NCBI GenBank assembly: GCA_016124385.1 | Contig: WGNU01000001.1 | Span: 558,001-622,000 of the forward strand | Length of the DNA: 64,000 nt | Direction: 5' to 3' | Source of the DNA: Alphaproteobacteria bacterium | GTDB lineage: Bacteria; Pseudomonadota; Alphaproteobacteria; Micropepsales; Micropepsaceae | Shown here: positions 29,767-39,188 of the stretch, one piece after another | Position numbering within the stretch: the stretch's first letter is position 1 | How the letters are laid out: each line of letters begins with the position of its first letter | The notes under the pieces: model-generated | Databases searched by the model: none | What the model saw: only the letters and a program-made list of their open reading frames with translations | Told to the model about the DNA's origin: nothing | Position numbers and translations under genes: made by a program

Positions 29767-32282
29767 CCCAGCCCGCCTTTGCCGATACGTCCGAGTTCTA
29801 CCGGCTGGACGCGGCGCTCAAACTTGATCCGCGCCGCCGTTCCGATCTCGGGCAATACATGACGCCAGCGCCGATTGCGCGGTTCATGGCCAGCCTGTTT
29901 GAAGACGTATCGGGCGATGTTCGCCTGCTCGATCCCGGCGCGGGCGTAGGCTCCCTGACAGCGGCCTTCGTGGAGCGCTGCTGCGTTGCGGCGAAGAAGC
30001 CACGTCCGCGTTCTGTGTCGCTTTCTGCCTATGAGATCGAGCCGGTGCTGACATCGTACCTGCGCAACACCCTGGACGAAGCGGTCGCGCAATGCCGCCG
30101 CGCGCAGATCAAGGCTAGCATCGCCTTGCACGACGAAGACTTTATCCTTGGCCATGCGTGGGGTGTTCAGCCTGACATCTTCCATGCGGCGAGCCGGGAT
30201 GACGGCTTTTCGCATGTCATCCTGAATCCGCCCTACAAGAAGATCAATTCAGACTCAGCGCACCGCAGTGCTCTGCGCCGGGCGGGTATCGAAACCTCCA
30301 ATCTCTATACCGCCTTCATGTTTCTCGCCGCGCAGCGCTTGCGCGAAGGCGGCGAGATGGTGGCCATTGTTCCCCGGTCGTTCTGCAACGGCCCCTACTT
30401 CAAACCCTTCCGTGAGCAGTTCTTCGCGATGATGGGCTTGCGCCGCATTCACATCTTCGAAAAGCGCAACAGCGCCTTCAAGGGTGATGAAGTCCTGCAG
30501 GAGAACATCATCCTGCACGCTGTGAAGGGGCAGAAGCCGTCCCAGGTAACGATTTCCACCAGTCATGGCGGCGAGTTTCATATCGACGCCGACGGGCAAT
30601 GCGTTGCCGAGGACATGACGCTTCGGACAGTTCCCTATGACAGCGTTGTTCGGCGCGACGACCCCGACCGCTTTGTCCACATCACGGCCAATGAGCTTGA
30701 GCAGGGAATTGTGGACCGCATGGCCCACTTCACGGCCACGCTCGTGGATATCGGCGTCGAAGTGTCCACCGGCCCCGTTGTGGATTTCCGGCTTAAGGAC
30801 GATTTGCGCGCGCAGCCCGAGCCGGGAGCCGTGCCGTTGCTCTACGCCGCGCACTTTCAGAACGGCGCGCTGACCTGGCCCAAGGTCATGAAGAAGCCCA
30901 ACGCGATCCGCGTCTCGCCTGAGAGCCGCAGGTGGCTATGGGATAACAAAGGGCATTTCGTTGTGACGAAGCGCTTTACATCTAAAGAGGAACGACGGCG
31001 GATTGTGGCATCCGTTTACGCATCGGATCTGCAGGGCGAACTGATCGGCTTCGAAAATCACTTGAATGTCTTTCATGCGAAGCAGGCAGGGCTCCCGTCC
31101 GCTCTGGCGCAGGGCTTGGCCCTGTATCTCAACAGCAGCCTCGTTGATCGCTATTTCCGGCAGTTCAACGGGCACACGCAGGTAAACGCGACCGATCTCC
31201 GGTCGCTCAATTATCCTCACAGGGAGGTACTGGAACGCATCGGGCGACAAGCCAACGGCGCAGCTCTCTCCCAGCAGGATATCGACAACATCATTGAGGG
31301 GGAGCTTTCTCACATGGCCGACGACAAGAACCCGGTAAGGGCGCAGCAGAAGATCGACGATGCCCTGAAAATTCTCACCGCGCTTGGCATGCCGCGCGGC
31401 CAGCGTAATGAGCGTTCGGCGCTCACGTTGCTCGCACTTCTGAATCTCAGGCCCGATGGCACTTGGGACTCGCTGCACCGCCCGCTTATGGGGATCACGC
31501 CGATCATGGATTTCACGCGCGAGCACTATGGCCGCGAATACGCGCCAAACACGCGCGAAACCTTCCGCCGACAGACCATGCATCAGTTCGTCGAGGCCGG
31601 GATTGCCCTCTACAATCCTGACGAACCGGCACGTCCCGTCAACAGCCCGAAGGCTTGTTACCAGATCAGCGAGGAGGCCTACACGGTCATCATGACCTTC
31701 GGCACCGACCATTGGCAGGTCACGCTGGATACCTACCTTGAAGGCCAGGAAACGCTAGCCGCGAAATGGGCCAAGCACCGTGAAATGCACATGATCCCCG
31801 TTCAGGTTGCGGAAGGTAAGGAGATCGCGCTGACGCCCGGCGCGCACAGCGAACTCATCAAGAAAATCATCACCGACTTCGCCCCGCGTTTTGCTCCCGG
31901 GGCGGAGGTCATCTATGTCGGCGATACAGGCGACAAGATTGGGTATTTCGAGAGGGAGCGGCTTTCGGCGCTCGGCGTCACGGTAGACCGTCACGGAAAG
32001 ATGCCGGACGTGGTGTTGTATTTCGGGAAGAAGGATTGGCTGCTTCTCATCGAGTCCGTCACCAGCCACGGCCCGGTCGACGCCAAGCGCCACAACGAAC
32101 TGGCCGGGTTGTTCAAGGACGCGAAGCCGGGACTCGTCTACGTCACGGCATTTCCTGACCGGGCTATCATGGGCCGATACCTTGGCGAAATTTCGTGGGA
32201 AACCGAAGTTTGGTGCGCCGATGCGCCCAGCCATCTTATCCACTTCAACGGCGAGCGCTTCTTAGGTCCTTATGAGAAGTAA
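29763..32282 (+). CDS. Fused N6-adenine methyltransferase / BsuBI-PstI-type restriction endonuclease
   Basis: 839 aa. The N-terminal half is an adenine methyltransferase with GQYMTPAPIARFMASLF, the SAM-binding LLDPGAGVGSLTAAF and the catalytic LNPPYKK. From about residue 520 comes a helical domain typical of the BsuBI/PstI endonuclease N-terminus (ALKILTALGMPRGQRNERSA), then its catalytic domain with PDVVLYFGKKDWLLLIESV and SHGPVDAKRHNELAGL near residue 750. BsuBI and PstI recognise CTGCAG as separate enzymes; here both activities are on one chain. The site is likely related but not certain. Confidence 0.88.
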   Translation: MTQPAFADTSEFYRLDAALKLDPRRRSDLGQYMTPAPIARFMASLFEDVSGDVRLLDPGAGVGSLTAAFVERCCVAAKKPRPRSVSLSAYEIEPVLTSYLRNTLDEAVAQCRRAQIKASIALHDEDFILGHAWGVQPDIFHAASRDDGFSHVILNPPYKKINSDSAHRSALRRAGIETSNLYTAFMFLAAQRLREGGEMVAIVPRSFCNGPYFKPFREQFFAMMGLRRIHIFEKRNSAFKGDEVLQENIILHAVKGQKPSQVTISTSHGGEFHIDADGQCVAEDMTLRTVPYDSVVRRDDPDRFVHITANELEQGIVDRMAHFTATLVDIGVEVSTGPVVDFRLKDDLRAQPEPGAVPLLYAAHFQNGALTWPKVMKKPNAIRVSPESRRWLWDNKGHFVVTKRFTSKEERRRIVASVYASDLQGELIGFENHLNVFHAKQAGLPSALAQGLALYLNSSLVDRYFRQFNGHTQVNATDLRSLNYPHREVLERIGRQANGAALSQQDIDNIIEGELSHMADDKNPVRAQQKIDDALKILTALGMPRGQRNERSALTLLALLNLRPDGTWDSLHRPLMGITPIMDFTREHYGREYAPNTRETFRRQTMHQFVEAGIALYNPDEPARPVNSPKACYQISEEAYTVIMTFGTDHWQVTLDTYLEGQETLAAKWAKHREMHMIPVQVAEGKEIALTPGAHSELIKKIITDFAPRFAPGAEVIYVGDTGDKIGYFERERLSALGVTVDRHGKMPDVVLYFGKKDWLLLIESVTSHGPVDAKRHNELAGLFKDAKPGLVYVTAFPDRAIMGRYLGEISWETEVWCADAPSHLIHFNGERFLGPYEK

Positions 32283-32337
32283 GCTCCAGTCTGCGGGGTA
32301 GCAGTTGAGCCTCTTTCCGAAATGGCGAGGAACTCTC

Positions 32338-35300
32338 ATGCTTCCACCGCTTCCCGAACGCAGGGTCAAAGCGGGCGGCAACTGGATTGTTCAGAAAGTC
32401 TTCTGCGGTGCTGAGACGAAAGCCAAAATCGCCGATAGCCAGTTCAAGGGCCACAACATCATCACCACGGAACTCGAAGCACCCTTCAATGAAATCCTGC
32501 TGAGACAAAAGGGCGCCAGGCGGGTCAATACACTGATGCCTGTTGTCGAATCACCGGACATCGAAAACCTCGATGAAATTCCAGAGTCATTCGCACTTCT
32601 TTGGGACTCTCCTGGCGCACTGGAGACTTACGCAGATACGCCGCAGAAAGTGCTCCAGGCCTGGACGAACAAATTTAGGTTTCGCACGGAAGACGAAGAG
32701 GCCGGTCTTTCCGGATTGCGGCCCCCGCAGGTCGGAGCGCTTCATGCGATCTCGGCGCATTTCGCCGTTGGCCGCCAATTTGACGCCGCCACAATTGTCC
32801 TCCCAACAGGCACGGGCAAGACCGAAACGATGCTGGCGACGCAGGTCTACCGTCGATTGCCGCTCACGCTGGTCATCGTTCCAAGCATTGCTTTGCGCGG
32901 CCAGATTTCGAATAAGTTCGCTAGCTTAGGCATATTGCCCAACGCAGACATTGTGCCCATCGAAATGCCAAAGCCGCGCGTCGCGATTATCGCTACCGGC
33001 ATCCGCTCGACCGATGAAGCGCAGACAATCATATCGCAGGCAAATGTCATCGTCGCTCTTCCGAACTCCCTGGAAGCCTCGGACCAGGATGCTATCGCCC
33101 TTCTCACGAACGCATGCTCTGATCTCATCGTCGACGAAGCGCACCACCTTACTGCGACGACTTGGCAAAAAGTGCGAGAGCGCTTCAAGGACAAACGCAT
33201 CCTCCAGTTTACTGCTACGCCGTTCCGTAGAGATACCAAGCGCGTCGATGGTAAGATCATCTTCAATTATAAGCTCGGCGATGCGCAGCAGGCGGGTTAC
33301 TATCGCCCGATCAACTTGCGAACCGTCGAAGAGTATGGCGACCAAGATGCCAGGGACCGGGCCATCGCTGAGGAAGCGATTTCGGCACTTACCGGGGATC
33401 GAGAGCAGGCGCTTGATCATATCCTTATGGCCCGGACAAACACGAAAGAGCGGGCCGAAGATGTTGTTGCCATTTGCCGGAAACTTGCGCCGGAGCTGAA
33501 TCCCGTTGTCGTGTACTCAGGCCCAGGTCGCGCGCGCGTCAATAAGGAGGCACTGGAAAAGCTGCTCGACCGCACTACGCGCATCATTGTTTGCGTAGAT
33601 ATGCTTGGCGAGGGTTTTGACTTGCCGAATCTAAAGATCGCCGCGCTGCATGACACACATAAATCGCTAGCTGTGACGCTTCAATTCATCGGCCGGTTCA
33701 CTCGCGCAGGCACTGTTGGCGAGATAGGCGAGGCTACCGCCGTCACCAACATCGCCGACCCGGACGCCGAGCAAAAGCTCGCCGATCTTTACGCCGAGGG
33801 CGCTGACTGGGATCTCATCATAAAACGCCTGAGCGAGGAGCGGATTGAGCAGGAGCTACGGCTCCAAGACATCGTCTTCGCGCTTAAGGAATCCGGCGAT
33901 CTTCCTGCGCATCTGTCGCTCTGGAACCTGCGTCCAAAGCTTTCCGCCCAGCTCTTTCGCACAACATCTTCAGAATGGACGCCGCTGGAGTATACATCAG
34001 TCCTTCCCAAAGGGGCTGAGAGCTGGCATGCCCTCAGTCAAACCGACAACGTTCTGGTGGCGGTCGTTTGCCGCAACTGCAAGGTCGATTGGGGCGATTA
34101 CCAGAATGTGCTCGATACAATTTTTGACCTCGTGATCATTCGTTGGGACAAGGACAGAAACGCACTTTTTCTCTTTGCAAGCGACTACGACGCGCTCCGG
34201 TCTGAGAAGATGGCCAAAGCCGTGACCGGCGAATCGACCGCGCTCGTTTCAGGAACTCCGATCTTCAACATCCTCAACAACGTTGAGCTGCCACTCGTGA
34301 AGAGCCTTGGTTCGTCGAGGATCGGTGCCATTAGCTTTACGTCCTACTTCGGCCCCAACGTTACGGAAGGCTTGGCCAGCATCGAAAAGGCCGAGTCCTC
34401 TTTGAACAATCTTGCCTGCCTTGGTTACGAAGATGGCGAGCGCGTTCTTTGGGGAGGCACCCAGCGCCGAGGAAAAGTGTGGCAGGTGAAGACCGGCTCA
34501 ATTGCGGAGTGGATACGCTGGACTGCCGCCACCTGGGGCAAGATCACCTCTGAACATGAGCAGACAAGCAACATTATCAGGGATTTCCTCCGGCCCGTAA
34601 AATTGGAGAAGCCACATAATTCTGCACCCATCGCTGTGCAATGGGGCGAGCAAGCCCAAATGCGGTTTAATGATCGCCAGTTCATTGTGTTCGGGGACAC
34701 CGAAGTCGCCGTGTTCGCAGTTGACCTCGAACTTGGTGAAGCCAATTCAGACGGGGCGATCACCATCCAGATTGTCAGCGATGACGCAGTATCGGAATAC
34801 CGCCTTGTGATAGACGCGGCTCTGCCCGGCGGCTACCGCCACGACCACGTTTCGGGGCCGCGCCTCAAGTTCCGTAAAGGCACGGATGACGCTGTTGCGC
34901 TTGAAGAGTATCTGCAAAAGGACCCCTTCATAATTCGGTATGTCGACGGCACCTATTCATATAACTGCTATCATATTCCGGCGAATCTCAACGCGGGCCT
35001 TTACGGCAGGGACAGGCTTGAAGCCTGGGATTGGGGTGGCGTTCCGCTCAATAAAGAATCGATGCGTAAGGAGCGCGACCAGGCAACAATACAGTACCGG
35101 ACGTTTGAGCGTTTGCAGTCTGAGTACGACGTTATTTTTAACGATGACGGCTGCGGCGAGGCTGCGGACCTTATTTGTCTTAAGGACGGGGACGAGGATT
35201 CAGTTTGTCTTTGTCTGGTTCATTGCAAAGGAGCCCACGAGGGCCGGGTTTCGCAGGACATTAGAAACTTCTACACGGTGTGCGGCCAAGCACAGAAAAG

Positions 35301-35589
35301 TATCACCGCAAAACACATGGGATTGCCCACACTCTATCATGATTTGAGCCGGCGCCAGGAAACCTGGGCGCGGGAAGGCAAGACACGCTTCTTAAAAGGT
35401 GACATGAAGCGCCTATCCTATTTCAAGGAAAAGTCCCGCCGTACGAAACTGGAATTTGAGATGATTCTGGTGCAGCCGGGAGCATCGGTTGCCACCGTCA
35501 CGGACGATGCGCTCCGTCTCCTAGCGACCACCGAACTATATTTGACGAAAACCACCCAGGCAAAATTCCGAGTAATCTTGTCCGAATAG
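32338..35589 (+). CDS. DEAD/DEAH-box helicase with possible C-terminal nuclease
   Basis: 1083 aa from ATG 32338, chosen because GAGGAA lies 5 bases before it; a TTG at 32305 is open too. The superfamily 2 helicase core has motif I LPTGTGKT, motif II LIVDEAHHL, motif III FTATPFR, VDMLGEGFDLPNLKI and motif VI QFIGRFTRAG. Near residues 935-960, NDDGCGEAADLICLK and VCLCLVHCKGAH have the spacing of a PD-(D/E)xK nuclease site. It follows the fused restriction gene by 55 bases, so a DNA translocase working with it is likely. Confidence 0.85.
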   Translation: MLPPLPERRVKAGGNWIVQKVFCGAETKAKIADSQFKGHNIITTELEAPFNEILLRQKGARRVNTLMPVVESPDIENLDEIPESFALLWDSPGALETYADTPQKVLQAWTNKFRFRTEDEEAGLSGLRPPQVGALHAISAHFAVGRQFDAATIVLPTGTGKTETMLATQVYRRLPLTLVIVPSIALRGQISNKFASLGILPNADIVPIEMPKPRVAIIATGIRSTDEAQTIISQANVIVALPNSLEASDQDAIALLTNACSDLIVDEAHHLTATTWQKVRERFKDKRILQFTATPFRRDTKRVDGKIIFNYKLGDAQQAGYYRPINLRTVEEYGDQDARDRAIAEEAISALTGDREQALDHILMARTNTKERAEDVVAICRKLAPELNPVVVYSGPGRARVNKEALEKLLDRTTRIIVCVDMLGEGFDLPNLKIAALHDTHKSLAVTLQFIGRFTRAGTVGEIGEATAVTNIADPDAEQKLADLYAEGADWDLIIKRLSEERIEQELRLQDIVFALKESGDLPAHLSLWNLRPKLSAQLFRTTSSEWTPLEYTSVLPKGAESWHALSQTDNVLVAVVCRNCKVDWGDYQNVLDTIFDLVIIRWDKDRNALFLFASDYDALRSEKMAKAVTGESTALVSGTPIFNILNNVELPLVKSLGSSRIGAISFTSYFGPNVTEGLASIEKAESSLNNLACLGYEDGERVLWGGTQRRGKVWQVKTGSIAEWIRWTAATWGKITSEHEQTSNIIRDFLRPVKLEKPHNSAPIAVQWGEQAQMRFNDRQFIVFGDTEVAVFAVDLELGEANSDGAITIQIVSDDAVSEYRLVIDAALPGGYRHDHVSGPRLKFRKGTDDAVALEEYLQKDPFIIRYVDGTYSYNCYHIPANLNAGLYGRDRLEAWDWGGVPLNKESMRKERDQATIQYRTFERLQSEYDVIFNDDGCGEAADLICLKDGDEDSVCLCLVHCKGAHEGRVSQDIRNFYTVCGQAQKSITAKHMGLPTLYHDLSRRQETWAREGKTRFLKGDMKRLSYFKEKSRRTKLEFEMILVQPGASVATVTDDALRLLATTELYLTKTTQAKFRVILSE

Positions 35590-35920
35590 CCGGGGCGCGT
35601 ACGGCTACGCCGCACCAGGCTTATACTCGCTGCGCTCCCGGAGCCGCCTTCGCCGTCTCCGCCATCCGGTGACAATCCTTCGCGCGAGACAGCAGTGTCA
35701 GCGCCGCGTCGGCGCTGACTTCGTTTCCGTATGTTTAGGGGCCTGCGGCCCCCCTTCCGTCAAGACCAAGCGCAAGCGTGAAAATCAAAGGCCGTGTAGT
35801 CTCTGCGCTCCGGCCCGCACCCAGTCCTTTGATTTTCAGTCTTGACGGCAATCCCCCCGCTCATTGGCGCGGGCCTAGTCCGGTTGCATGCGCAACCGCT
35901 TCAAAGACTAGGAGAAACCA
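35590..35920. other. 331-bp gene-free region with several hairpins
   Basis: Contains a 9-bp perfect stem GTCAGCGCC/GGCGCTGAC (35697-35719), GGGGCC/GGCCCC (around 35737-35752) and a longer interrupted inverted repeat, CCGTCAAGAC plus GAAAATCAAAG against CTTTGATTTTC plus GTCTTGACGG (35757-35848). The first two may end the helicase transcript; the long one may be the promoter-operator region of the ArdC gene. No coding frame. Confidence 0.5.
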
Positions 35921-36823
35921 ATGAAGACAGACATCTATCAGAAGGTTACGGACAAGATCATCGCCGATCTGGAAAAGGGCGAACTTACATGGCTCAAGCC
36001 GTGGAGCGCCGGAAACATGGAAGGGCGGATCACAAAGCCTCTTCGCCACAACGGACTCCCCTACAGCGGAATAAACGTGCTGATGCTGTGGGGCGCGGCG
36101 ATGGAGGGCGGCTATCTGTCACCTCACTGGATGACATTCAAGCAGGCCATCGAACTTGGCGCGCATGTCCGCAAGGGAGAGCGCGGCAATCCCGTTGTCT
36201 ATGCCAGCACCATCACCAGAACCGAAGAACAGGGCGATGGCACCGAAGAGGAACGAACAATCCCGTTCATGAAGGGATACACCGTCTTTAACGTCGAGCA
36301 GATCGACGGCTTGCCCGCGCACTACTACGTCAGGCCCGAGCCAATCATAGACCCGGCGCGCCGGATCGAACATGCGGAAGGGTTCTTTGCGGCAACTGGC
36401 GCGATGATCCGGCACGGCGGCAATCAGGCTTACTACAGCGGCAGAACCGACCATGTGCAGTTGCCTGTCTTCGAGAGCTTCCGCAGTCCCGAAGCTTATT
36501 ACGCGACGCTGGCGCACGAATTGACTCACTGGACGAAGCACCCGGAGCGCCTTGACCGCGACTTTGGCCGCCAGCGATGGGGCGATGAAGGCTACGCCCG
36601 CGAGGAACTGGTCGCCGAACTTGGCGCGGCGTTTCTTTGCGCCGACCTTGCGTTGACCCCCGAAACCCGCGCCGACCATGCGGCCTACATTCAAAGCTGG
36701 CTCAAGGTTCTCAAGGAAGACAAGCGCGCAATATTCAGCGCAGCCGCCCACGCGCAGCGCGCCGCCGACTTCTTGCAAGGCTTTCAGGTTAGGCGACAAA
36801 CGACGGAGGGAATCGCCGCGTGA
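35921..36823 (+). CDS. ArdC-type anti-restriction protein
   Basis: 300 aa. The N-terminal ssDNA-binding domain is recognisable from WLKPWSAGN, YSGINVLMLW, HWMTFKQAIELGAHVRKGE and VFNVEQIDGL. The C-terminal zincin-like metallopeptidase domain has the HExxH helix AHELTHWTKHPERL and the downstream Glu in REELVAELGAAFLCADL. ArdC proteins coat incoming single-stranded DNA during conjugation and shield it from restriction. AGGAG precedes the ATG by about 8 bases. Confidence 0.9.
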   Translation: MKTDIYQKVTDKIIADLEKGELTWLKPWSAGNMEGRITKPLRHNGLPYSGINVLMLWGAAMEGGYLSPHWMTFKQAIELGAHVRKGERGNPVVYASTITRTEEQGDGTEEERTIPFMKGYTVFNVEQIDGLPAHYYVRPEPIIDPARRIEHAEGFFAATGAMIRHGGNQAYYSGRTDHVQLPVFESFRSPEAYYATLAHELTHWTKHPERLDRDFGRQRWGDEGYAREELVAELGAAFLCADLALTPETRADHAAYIQSWLKVLKEDKRAIFSAAAHAQRAADFLQGFQVRRQTTEGIAA

Positions 36824-36845
36824 GAGGCGCTTCCCGTTCAGGGGC

Positions 36846-36880
36846 AGAAAAATTCGCGGCTGGCCGCAAGGCCAGCCGCG
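36846..36880 (-). terminator. Rho-independent terminator (minus strand)
   Basis: A perfect 11-bp stem CGCGGCTGGCC/GGCCAGCCGCG with a GCAA loop, followed on the minus strand by TTTTT. It ends the small gene at 36887-37066 and could also stop ardC readthrough. Confidence 0.8.
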
Positions 36881-36886
36881 AAGGGC

Positions 36887-37066
36887 TTAGAGACCCCGCG
36901 GACGTATCGCCAGCTCGTTCTCGATAGAACGGATCGTCGCCAGAGCGTTGCGGCACTCTTGCGAGCTACGCGGGGCGGCGACGAAGGCAAGCATCGCCTC
37001 TCTGAGCAGGCCGTGCAATTCGGCGGTGCTGCGGGATGCCGCTTCGAAGCGTGAAACGAGTTTCAT
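36887..37066 (-). CDS. Small helical protein, 59 aa
   Basis: The start MKLVSRFEAASRSTAELHGL has an excellent AGGAGG 6 bases upstream, and a terminator follows the stop. Two helices, the second with RSSQECRNALATIRSIENEL. Size, strong expression signals and position between ardC and a mobile-element accessory gene suggest a conserved accessory protein of such elements. Function unknown. Confidence 0.6.
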   Translation of the reverse strand: MKLVSRFEAASRSTAELHGLLREAMLAFVAAPRSSQECRNALATIRSIENELAIRPRGL

Positions 37067-37613
37067 CGTGTCCTCCTTTTGTTTCAGGAGGCCCCGAACC
37101 ATTCAGGGCCTTTCGGCCCCGGCAGACACATCATCGGCACAGAAACGGCGCTGATGGATCGAGGGATGGTTTGAAACGAAAAAGGACGGATACGCAGGAA
37201 ATCGCTCCACGGTTTGAGACGGGCATCATCGAAGCGCGGCAGGATTGGTGCGAGGCTGATCGGCAGAGGCAAGCTGTCATTGTCGCCCCCCGTGGCGCAG
37301 AAGAGCGCGCCGACGCCTGACACAGATACGGACTATCGCCGGAAGGTCTGCGGCGACGGACGGCGTGTCTTGGCCCTTTGCGGATGGCCTTTGGCCAGCC
37401 GGTGAATTTTCTGCCCCGCGCCGCTCACTCACTTGGCTTTGAGCTGGCTTGCATCGAGGACGCCTGGAATCCCTGGCCGGACGCGGCTTCCGTCATCAAT
37501 GGCCTGCCCGCACCACCTGGCATTGCCAGCCGTGTTGGCCGTGACGCCCGATCCTTGCCTCCGGCCTGAACGGGAGGCGTTAGCAGGCCAACCCAAACCA
37601 AGGAGATAAGATC
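37067..37613. other. 547-bp region without a convincing gene
   Basis: Short open frames exist in several frames but have no ribosome sites and no recognisable protein features. Several weak GC-rich stems occur, such as GGCCTTTCGGCC near 37106. The last 20 bases hold AAGGAGATAAGATC, the ribosome site of the next gene. Confidence 0.4.
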
Positions 37614-37847
37614 ATGGCACGCAAAAACACCAACACGACCCAGCCCCTTAAGGCCCCCGAATACCTCGCCTGGCACGTCACGCAGAAGGGCGAAAAGTCC
37701 TTCTGGAGCAAGGTCGGCGCGGTCTGGCCGCACAAGGACGGGAAGGGCTACACGCTTCAGCTTGAAACCTGCCCGATCAATGGCCGCATCGTCCTGCGTG
37801 CACCGCTCGACGATGCCCCGCAACCCGAAACCGGGAAGGGCGCGTAA
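37614..37847 (+). CDS. Small conserved-type accessory protein, 77 aa
   Basis: AAGGAG lies 8 bases before the ATG. Basic, beta-rich, with EYLAWHVTQKGEKSFWSKVG, AVWPHKDGKGYTLQLE and GRIVLRAP. Proteins of this look are common in conjugative and mobilisable elements of alphaproteobacteria, next to relaxase genes. Function not known. A strong bidirectional terminator covers the stop. Confidence 0.65.
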   Translation: MARKNTNTTQPLKAPEYLAWHVTQKGEKSFWSKVGAVWPHKDGKGYTLQLETCPINGRIVLRAPLDDAPQPETGKGA

Positions 37848-37862
37848 GCGCCCTTCCTTTCG
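37834..37862. terminator. Terminator between convergent genes
   Basis: A perfect 10-bp stem GGAAGGGCGC/GCGCCCTTCC with a GTAA loop, then TTTCG on the plus strand. It separates the small gene at 37614 from the convergent relaxase. Confidence 0.8.
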
Positions 37863-39188
37863 TTACGGGTCGAAGCTGCGCCGATGGCGATGGTGATGCT
37901 CGCGGCGCGGACGCTTTTGAGTTTCGGGCTCGTGCTTATTCTCCCGCTCGTGGGAACGCAGATCGTCCCCGTCTTCGCGGTCAAGATTCTGGTAGCGGCC
38001 AATATCTTCGCGCAGGCGCATCAGTTCTCCCTGCGCCATTGCGCGTTGCGCCTGGATATCCCGTTGCAGGGCCTCGCGCTCTTCAAGCTGCTTGAAAATC
38101 AGCGCGTCCTTCTCCGAGCGGTCGCGGCGATAGTTTTCGAGAGCTTCCATCTCGTTCCGCGTCTTGATCCTGGAATATTGTCCGGTCAGGCGGTGCCAGA
38201 TGCCGGAAAAGCCTTTCGGCAAACGCTGCGCCCGTTGCCGGGTCTCAGCGAGCCAGCGCCGTTCATGGGCGGCTGACATGCGCTGCCGCGCATCTTGATG
38301 ACGGGCGACCATTTCCGTCTTGCGGAACGCGACAACGGCCTCGCGCTGCCGAGCCTGGCGCTCGGCATCCTTGATAAAGGCTTCGAGCTTGCGCGTCATG
38401 CCGCCCGCAATTTCGACGTTGACCTCATCGACCGAACTAAGCTGGCTCTGATCGCCTAGCCTTGCTTCAAGGTCTTTGGGTTTCACCCCGGCATAGCGGG
38501 AGAGCGAATACACCTCGCCGCGATAATCGACGGCGACGAAGCCGCGCCGGTCGCCCTTGGCGAGCCAGAAGCCACGCTCCTTGAGCACCCGCTCAAACGA
38601 CGCCTTGTTGTCGGACGCCTTCCAGCATTGGGCCAAGACCGTCTTCAACTCGCGCGGATCGAGTCCCGCGCGCTTGGCCTGTTGCCATTCCGCGCGCGTG
38701 AAATTCAGCGGGTCGCGCAGGCTCCTCTCCTGAAGGCCGCGCGGAATGTCCCAGCCGTGTTCCAGGTAGAGGCTCCGGGACACCTCCCGCAGCTTCACTT
38801 TATAATAAGGCAGGTTGATTGCGCGCATGCGCTGCGAGTCGATCCTCGACCAGACGACATGAGCATGACGCCGCCCGTCCTTCTCGTGAAAGACGATAGC
38901 GCGCGGCTGGTTTTCCAGCCCGAGCTTCTGTTCGATCCGCGCTATTGCCTGCTCAAACGCTTCGGCGCTGACAGCAGCGCCTTGCGGCGGATTGAGGCTC
39001 ATTGAAAACAGGTGGTTCTTGCTGCGTGTCCCCTTGGCGATGGCATCGGCTTCGCTGAATGCCCCCCGAAGATCGTCGCTGACGAAGCCGCGCACCTCAT
39101 GCAGCTCGACATGATCGTTGTCCCGCATCGCCAGCAGGTAGCGGGCGAGCTGCGCGCCGTCCCCGCGCTCTTTGGCCTTCAAGATCAT
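37863..39188 (-). CDS. Relaxase / mobilisation nuclease
   Basis: 441 aa. The metal-binding histidine motif is GRRHAHVVWSRID near residue 105, preceded by HLFSMSLNPPQG and followed by INLPYYKVKLREVSRSLYLE, as in VirD2-like MobA relaxases. The catalytic Tyr is probably among the first 20 residues (ARYLLAM). The C-terminal 180 residues are a charged coiled coil ending in a His/Arg-rich tail (RREHHHRHRR). It nicks oriT and leads the strand into the recipient. Coupled by ATGA to the MobC-like gene. Confidence 0.88.
   Translation of the reverse strand: MILKAKERGDGAQLARYLLAMRDNDHVELHEVRGFVSDDLRGAFSEADAIAKGTRSKNHLFSMSLNPPQGAAVSAEAFEQAIARIEQKLGLENQPRAIVFHEKDGRRHAHVVWSRIDSQRMRAINLPYYKVKLREVSRSLYLEHGWDIPRGLQERSLRDPLNFTRAEWQQAKRAGLDPRELKTVLAQCWKASDNKASFERVLKERGFWLAKGDRRGFVAVDYRGEVYSLSRYAGVKPKDLEARLGDQSQLSSVDEVNVEIAGGMTRKLEAFIKDAERQARQREAVVAFRKTEMVARHQDARQRMSAAHERRWLAETRQRAQRLPKGFSGIWHRLTGQYSRIKTRNEMEALENYRRDRSEKDALIFKQLEEREALQRDIQAQRAMAQGELMRLREDIGRYQNLDREDGDDLRSHERENKHEPETQKRPRREHHHRHRRSFDP

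Noticed and set aside
29575-35589. DISARM- or BREX-type defence locus
   Set aside because: The methyltransferase is fused to a BsuBI/PstI nuclease and no DrmB/DrmC, PglZ or BrxC-like genes are present.
37084-37323. 79-codon minus-strand frame in the gap after the small gene
   Set aside because: No ribosome site, no recognisable features, and it overlaps the strong ribosome site of the 36887-37066 gene.
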